Assembly (NCBI RefSeq): GCF_014647435.1
Contig: NZ_BMPE01000001.1
Location: forward strand, 248,001 to 312,000
Direction of reading: 5' to 3'
Length of the DNA: 64,000 nt
Source: Deinococcus radiotolerans
GTDB taxonomy: Bacteria; Deinococcota; Deinococci; Deinococcales; Deinococcaceae
Shown here: positions 57,310 through 64,000 of the stretch, piece by piece
How positions within the stretch are numbered: position 1 is the stretch's first letter
Layout: every line of letters starts with the position of its first letter
Translations under genes and position numbers: made by a program
Notes under the pieces: generated by a model
What the model was told of the DNA's origin: nothing
Database searches by the model: none
The model's input: the letters and a program-made list of their open reading frames with translations, nothing else

Positions 57310-58337
57310 GCGACGGCCTCGCGCCCGAACGTCGCGGCGATGTGCGCCCGGATGCGACGCGTGACCAGATCCGCGCTGCCCATCGAGCGGTTCATTGCCT
57401 GCTCCAGCGCCGCCGTCGGGATCAGGTTCTGCGGCGCGCGCGGGTCCTTGTGCGCTCGGCTGCCCAGTCGCGTCAGGAGCGTGCCGGACAGGTTCGCCAC
57501 CTGACGCACGATGGGCGGCAGGAAGTCCGTGTCGTCCGGCGCGAACATCTCCAGGCGCATCACGCCGCTCATGGGATGCTGGTAGAACGCCGCCTCGCAC
57601 AGGCGCACGTACCAGATCAGGCGTGTGAACTGCCCGCCCTCGTAGGTCATGCGCAGGACCGGGGTGCGCTCGCCGGGTTTCAGTTCACTCAGCAGTCCGG
57701 CGCGGTCGGCGGGCAGGTACATGGTCTCCATGGTCTTCACGCAGCCGACCACCGCGCCCTGGAGGTTCTGGCCGCGCAGGGTGCCGTCCTGGATGGTCAG
57801 GGCGGTCAGCCACTCGCGGTCGTCCGCCTCGTCCACCGGCACGCGCGACGCCAGTGAGTGCGACAGGAGCTGCTCGGCCCTCAGCATGTGCTGTTGCAGG
57901 GTGTTCAGCGCCGCCAGCGGATCGTGGCCCTGCATGGGCGCCGGGGCGTACTCCAGCTGCCCGGTGTGCGGGTTGCGGGGCGTGAGCTGGGCCGGCTCAA
58001 CCAGCAGGTTCGGGGCGTGCGCCAGCAGGCGCTGCGCCTTCACGGCTATCAGTTCCGCCTGCCGCGTGCCGTGGGGGCACAGATCGACGGCGCCCACCAC
58101 GAACGCGCCGAAGCCGCCCAGGCCGCTCTGGCCGCGGGGGTCCTCGATGAAGATGCGGGATTCCATGCGGCGTTTGCCGTCCACGACGAACACCTGTTTC
58201 AGCCGTTCCGGGATGGGCCGGGCGGGCAGCGCCGCCCAGCGGGGCGTTTCCAGATCGTCGAGGGTGCCGTCGAAGGCTTTGAGGGTGAGCTGTCCCCCCT
58301 GGAGATCCACGGGCCAGGGGTCAAGGCGGATACGCAT
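57306..58337 (-). CDS. nurA: NurA-type 5'-3' nuclease
   Basis: 343 aa. The catalytic Asp-containing strand [15 protein letters not shown] (about residue 50) and the C-terminal [14 protein letters not shown] and [15 protein letters not shown] region match the NurA RNase H-like fold. NurA and HerA resect DNA ends and take part in recombination repair. The start is ATG 58337 because TAGAAT lies 7 nt upstream; an in-frame ATG at 58346 overlaps that hexamer. Forms a two-gene operon with herA. Confidence 0.9.
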
Positions 58338-58344
58338 GCGGGCC

Positions 58345-58350
58345 ATTCTA
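58345..58350 (-). promoter_or_regulatory. -10 element of the nurA-herA operon (leaderless; decides the start)
   Basis: TAGAAT on the minus strand lies 7 nt before ATG 58337. Confidence 0.7.
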
Positions 58351-58397
58351 CGTGCCGGACAGAAAATGAGTGCGGTGACGTGCGCGGCGCACGAAAA

Positions 58398-58421
58398 CGC
58401 CGCCCCCGTGAAGGGACGGCG
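58398..58421 (-). terminator. Terminator after ddrI
   Basis: A 9-position stem with one mismatch (58398-58406 with 58413-58421) followed on the minus strand by TTTTCG. Confidence 0.75.
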
Positions 58422-58439
58422 CGCGGGGCACGGGTGAGT

Positions 58440-59066
<627 letters not shown>

Positions 59067-59149
59067 GGTCGGAACTCCTGGGATCATCCGCCCACGGCGG
59101 AGCAGAGGGCGAACGTGGTTGAGTCGCCAAACCTTCTCTCGACCTGGAG

Positions 59150-59167
59150 TGTACAAACCTTGTACAA
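59150..59167. promoter_or_regulatory. Repeated TTGTACA boxes at the ddrI promoter
   Basis: On the minus strand TTGTACAA (59160-59167, itself a palindrome) is followed by a second TTGTACA (59150-59156). The second box overlaps a -10-like TACACT. They lie about 85-100 bp upstream of ddrI and look like operator sites. Confidence 0.4.
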
Positions 59168-59314
59168 GCTTGAATTGTTGCGGGAACACAGTGTGAACAC
59201 ACCGCCAAACGCCGTCCCCTGGAAATCCGGTCGCCTCTCATGTCACTGCCGGGAACCGGGCTGATCTGCTCGTCCACCGTGCGCCCGCACCCCCATCCGC
59301 CGCGCCAGACCGGG

Positions 59315-59320
59315 CAGACT
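59315..59320 (+). promoter_or_regulatory. -10 element of the histone-deacetylase-like gene (leaderless)
   Basis: CAGACT lies 7 nt before GTG 59328. Confidence 0.55.
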
Positions 59321-59327
59321 GCCAGAC

Positions 59328-60239
<912 letters not shown>

Positions 60240-60296
60240 CCAAAGTGCGCCTGTGGTCGCGTCCGGCTGTTCCGATCAACTGAATCGGTTCAGGCG

Positions 60297-60302
60297 GATA
60301 AT
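60297..60302 (+). promoter_or_regulatory. -10 element of the MFS gene (leaderless)
   Basis: GATAAT lies 7 nt before ATG 60310. Confidence 0.65.
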
Positions 60303-60309
60303 GCGCCGC

Positions 60310-61536
60310 ATGACGACCCGCGCGCCGTGGAACCGCAACGAACGCCTGGGCATCCTGAACGGCTGGGCCGTCTTCCTGGGCGACGGCTTCATGAGTGTCG
60401 CCGTCGTCCTGACCGGCTTCGCCGCCCGCCTCGGCGCGCCCAACTGGGTCATCGGTCTGCTCCCCGCCATCGCGGGCGGCGGGTGGATGCTGCCGCAACT
60501 GCTCGTCGCTGCGCGCGTGCGCCCCCTGACCCACAAACTCCCCGTTTACCGCTCGGCGGCCATGGTGCGCACCGGCACGTACATCTTCATGGTGCTGGCT
60601 GCCGCGCTGCTCGCCGACCGGCCCGCGCTGTGCCTCACGCTGTTCATCCTCGCGATGGGCCTGAACGCCCTGGCGTCCGGCGTCAGCGGCCTGCCGTTTC
60701 TGGAGGTCGTCAGCAAGACCGTGCCCAGTGAACGCCGCGCCCGCTACTTCGGCACGCGCAACCTGTACGGCGGCCTGCTCGCCTTCGGAGCAGGCCTGCT
60801 CGTGCGGGCCATCCTGGGCAGCGACCTGACCTTCCCGCTGAACTACGCGCTGATCCTCGCGCTGGGCACCGTGGCCTTCACGTTCGGGTACTGGGTGTTC
60901 GGCCTGGTGCAGGAACCCGCCGACACGCCCCTGGACCGGCAGGGCACCCGCGCCGAGTTCCGCGCCATTCCCGACACGCTCCGCGACCCGCACTTCCGGG
61001 CGTTTCTGACCGTGCGGCTGCTGCTGGCCGCGGCCAGCATGAGCGACCCCTTCCTGGCCGTGTACGCCCTGCGTGAACTGCACTACCCGGCCGCCACGCT
61101 GGGTACCTTCGTCATGGCCCTGACCGGCGCGGCGCCTCTGAGCAACATCGTGTGGCAGCGCGTCGCCGAGCGCAAGGGCTCGCGGCGCATCATCCGGTAC
61201 GCCAGCGTCTTCTACGGCCTCGCGCCCCTGTGGGCGCTGACGGTGGGCCTTCTGCACCTGCCCAGCTGGACGTACCTGTTCGCGTTCATCCTGACCAGCA
61301 CCGCCGCGCAGGGCTTCAACCTGGGGCACACCAACCACCTGCTGAACATCGCGCCGGAACACGCCCGCAGCCGCTACATCGGCACCCTGAACACCCTGGT
61401 CGGCGCGGCGCTGTTCACTCCCGTTCTGGGCGGTCTGATCGCCGACCGCGCCGGGTACGGCCCCGTCTTCGTGCTCAGCGGCGTCCTGTGCGCCGCCGCC
61501 TGGGTGTGGTGCGGGAAGCTGAGGCGCGACGCCTGA
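60310..61536 (+). CDS. Major facilitator superfamily transporter
   Basis: 408 aa, about twelve transmembrane helices with a central cytoplasmic loop (about 200-225, EPADTPLDRQGTRAEFR). GFAARLGAPNWVIGLLPAIAGGGW, PSERRARYFGTRNLYGG and YIGTLNTLVGAALFTPVLGGLI are typical MFS loops. The substrate cannot be inferred. ATG 60310 is supported by GATAAT 7 nt upstream; an earlier in-frame ATG at 60301 overlaps that hexamer. Confidence 0.9.
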   Translation: MTTRAPWNRNERLGILNGWAVFLGDGFMSVAVVLTGFAARLGAPNWVIGLLPAIAGGGWMLPQLLVAARVRPLTHKLPVYRSAAMVRTGTYIFMVLAAALLADRPALCLTLFILAMGLNALASGVSGLPFLEVVSKTVPSERRARYFGTRNLYGGLLAFGAGLLVRAILGSDLTFPLNYALILALGTVAFTFGYWVFGLVQEPADTPLDRQGTRAEFRAIPDTLRDPHFRAFLTVRLLLAAASMSDPFLAVYALRELHYPAATLGTFVMALTGAAPLSNIVWQRVAERKGSRRIIRYASVFYGLAPLWALTVGLLHLPSWTYLFAFILTSTAAQGFNLGHTNHLLNIAPEHARSRYIGTLNTLVGAALFTPVLGGLIADRAGYGPVFVLSGVLCAAAWVWCGKLRRDA

Positions 61537-61559
61537 ACCGCCCGTGCCTGAACGCAGAA

Positions 61560-61590
61560 GGGCGCCGCCCGGCGTGAACCGGGGGCGCCC
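61560..61590. terminator. Bidirectional terminator between the MFS and ABC ATPase genes
   Basis: GGGCGCC (61560-61566) pairs with GGCGCCC (61584-61590), with an inner CCGG/CCGG stem, between convergent stops. Confidence 0.65.
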
Positions 61591-61605
61591 GCCGCCTGAA
61601 TGAGC

Positions 61606-62388
<783 letters not shown>

Positions 62389-62395
62389 GCCGTGT

Positions 62396-62401
62396 ATGGT
62401 A
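62396..62401 (-). promoter_or_regulatory. -10 element of the ABC ATPase gene (leaderless)
   Basis: TACCAT on the minus strand lies 7 nt before ATG 62388. Confidence 0.65.
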
Positions 62402-62499
62402 GCGCCGCCTGCGCTGGGCATGCAGCGTGCGCCACCGTGGCCTGATGTACCAGTGGGCGCGTCCCCACACCTTTCATTCGGCTGTAAACCCCCCTGTGG

Positions 62500-62505
62500 T
62501 ACCAT
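62500..62505 (+). promoter_or_regulatory. Possible -10 of the TAXI/TRAP operon
   Basis: TACCAT with TTCGGC 17 nt upstream (62477-62482) lies 63 bp before the ATG, giving a leader with a normal ribosome-binding site. Confidence 0.35.
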
Positions 62506-62568
62506 CCGCCTACTCTTCACACCCCGGGCTGAAACTTCTCATCTGCCCGTCTACCTTCAGGAGGAACC

Positions 62569-63537
<969 letters not shown>

Positions 63538-63549
63538 CGGCCCGCGTGT

Positions 63550-63584
63550 GGGGGCCAGCCCGGAACGCAGTCGGGCTGGCCCCC
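63550..63584 (+). terminator. Strong hairpin between the TRAP binding protein and permease genes
   Basis: A perfect 13-bp stem (63550-63562 and 63572-63584) with a 9-nt loop, no T-run. It could stop part of transcription or protect the binding-protein mRNA from 3' decay. Confidence 0.75.
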
Positions 63585-63610
63585 AACCCCATTCAACCCA
63601 TGAGGAACCC

Positions 63611-64000
63611 ATGAGCGACCCCACCCGCCCCATCAGCAGCGACCCCACCCTCACCCCGCCCGGCCAGGAGATGACCGAAGGCGAACGCCGCGCCATCGAG
63701 ATGGTCGAGGCCGCCGAGACCGGCGGACGCAAACTCTTCGGCTGGCAGCGCGGCCTCGTGACCCTCGTCGCGGTCGCGTGGTGCCTGTACCAGATGTACG
63801 CCGCGCAGGTCGGCAACATCGACACCCTCACCCTGCGCGCCACGCACCTGGGCTTCGCGTTCTTCCTCGCGTACCTCGTGTTCCCCCACCGCAAGACGCC
63901 CGGGCAGCCGCAGACCCGCGTCCCCTGGTACGACTGGATTCTTGGGATTGGCGCGACCGGCACCGCCGCGTACCTCATCGCGCAGTACCCGCACATCGCG
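63611..64000 (+). CDS. TRAP transporter fused permease (partial, runs off the window)
   Basis: The first 130 codons are present. A hydrophilic N-terminus (DPTRPISSDPTLTPP, then EGERRAIEMVEAAETGG) is followed by the first helices of the small-permease part (LVTLVAVAWCLYQMYAAQVG and LGFAFFLAYLVFPHR). WYDWILGIGATG is typical of fused DctQ-DctM permeases paired with TAXI proteins. ATG 63611 has GAGG at normal distance. Confidence 0.88.
   Translation, partial: MSDPTRPISSDPTLTPPGQEMTEGERRAIEMVEAAETGGRKLFGWQRGLVTLVAVAWCLYQMYAAQVGNIDTLTLRATHLGFAFFLAYLVFPHRKTPGQPQTRVPWYDWILGIGATGTAAYLIAQYPHIA

Overview
The window reads as chromosomal DNA of a Deinococcus species, or a very close relative. The base composition is high-GC throughout. 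More than twenty genes carry a sigma-70 -10 hexamer (TANNNT, CAGAAT, CAGACT, CAGCAT) only 5-8 nt before the start codon, the leaderless arrangement known to be common in Deinococcus. The gene content also fits: a DdrI-like Crp/FNR regulator, a NurA-HerA pair, two ferritin-like desiccation-related proteins, a bacillithiol BshA, a CHASE-domain bacteriophytochrome-like kinase and an LEA-like small protein. I see no phage, insertion sequence, CRISPR array, rRNA or complete mobile element, so this is core chromosome with some lineage-specific genes.

Layout. 0-5 kb: envelope genes (a WecA/TagO-type sugar-phosphate transferase, UDP-GlcNAc 2-epimerase, an exported parvulin, a FemABX-type ligase). 5-9.4 kb: a minus-strand block (hypothetical, GNAT, dgkA, ybeY, phoH), then aroE. 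9.4-14.4 kb: aroE is translationally coupled to a CHASE-PAS-GAF histidine kinase and a REC-histidine kinase, followed by an OsmC protein. 14.4-19.5 kb: a class III aminotransferase, DinB, DUF4180, pruA and a ROK sugar kinase. 19.5-24.7 kb: an M48 protease with a DUF898 membrane protein, a cold-shock protein, a gamma-carbonic-anhydrase-like protein and unknowns. 24.8-31.6 kb: GH13 amylase, bshA, a DUF4388-roadblock protein, SPFH/Band 7, YchJ. 31.6-36 kb: a SpoU methyltransferase with a coiled-coil partner, msrA, icd, the LEA-like protein. 36-44 kb: an operon of two sugar ABC permeases, a Nudix hydrolase and an FAD oxidoreductase, facing a four-gene overlapping minus-strand chain headed by a 960-aa P-loop/TPR protein. 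44-49 kb: an exported TPR protein, tRNA-Pro(CGG), metallophosphoesterases and a MerR-controlled aldo/keto reductase operon. 49-55.5 kb: a DEAD-box helicase, an RluD-type synthase, two Tat-exported ferritin-like proteins next to tatA, then an ECF sigma factor with its anti-sigma factor. 55.5-64 kb: herA-nurA, ddrI, a histone-deacetylase-like hydrolase, an MFS transporter, an amino-acid ABC ATPase, and a TAXI/TRAP uptake system running off the edge.

Themes. Stress and redox functions recur (msrA, OsmC, bshA, ferritin-like proteins, DdrI, NurA-HerA, YbeY, DEAD helicase). The most interesting points lie between or across genes. They include a palindrome resembling the Deinococcus radiation/desiccation response motif upstream of the cold-shock gene, a MerR-type 19-bp-spacer promoter with a dyad in the spacer, a consensus-spaced promoter facing an empty intergenic region (candidate small RNA), a large hairpin in the amylase leader, and an internal ribosome-binding site that could release a free roadblock protein from a fusion. 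Others are the pairing of Tat translocase and Tat substrate genes, and two enzymes (ROK kinase, DJ-1/PfpI protein) lacking the signature residues of their families.
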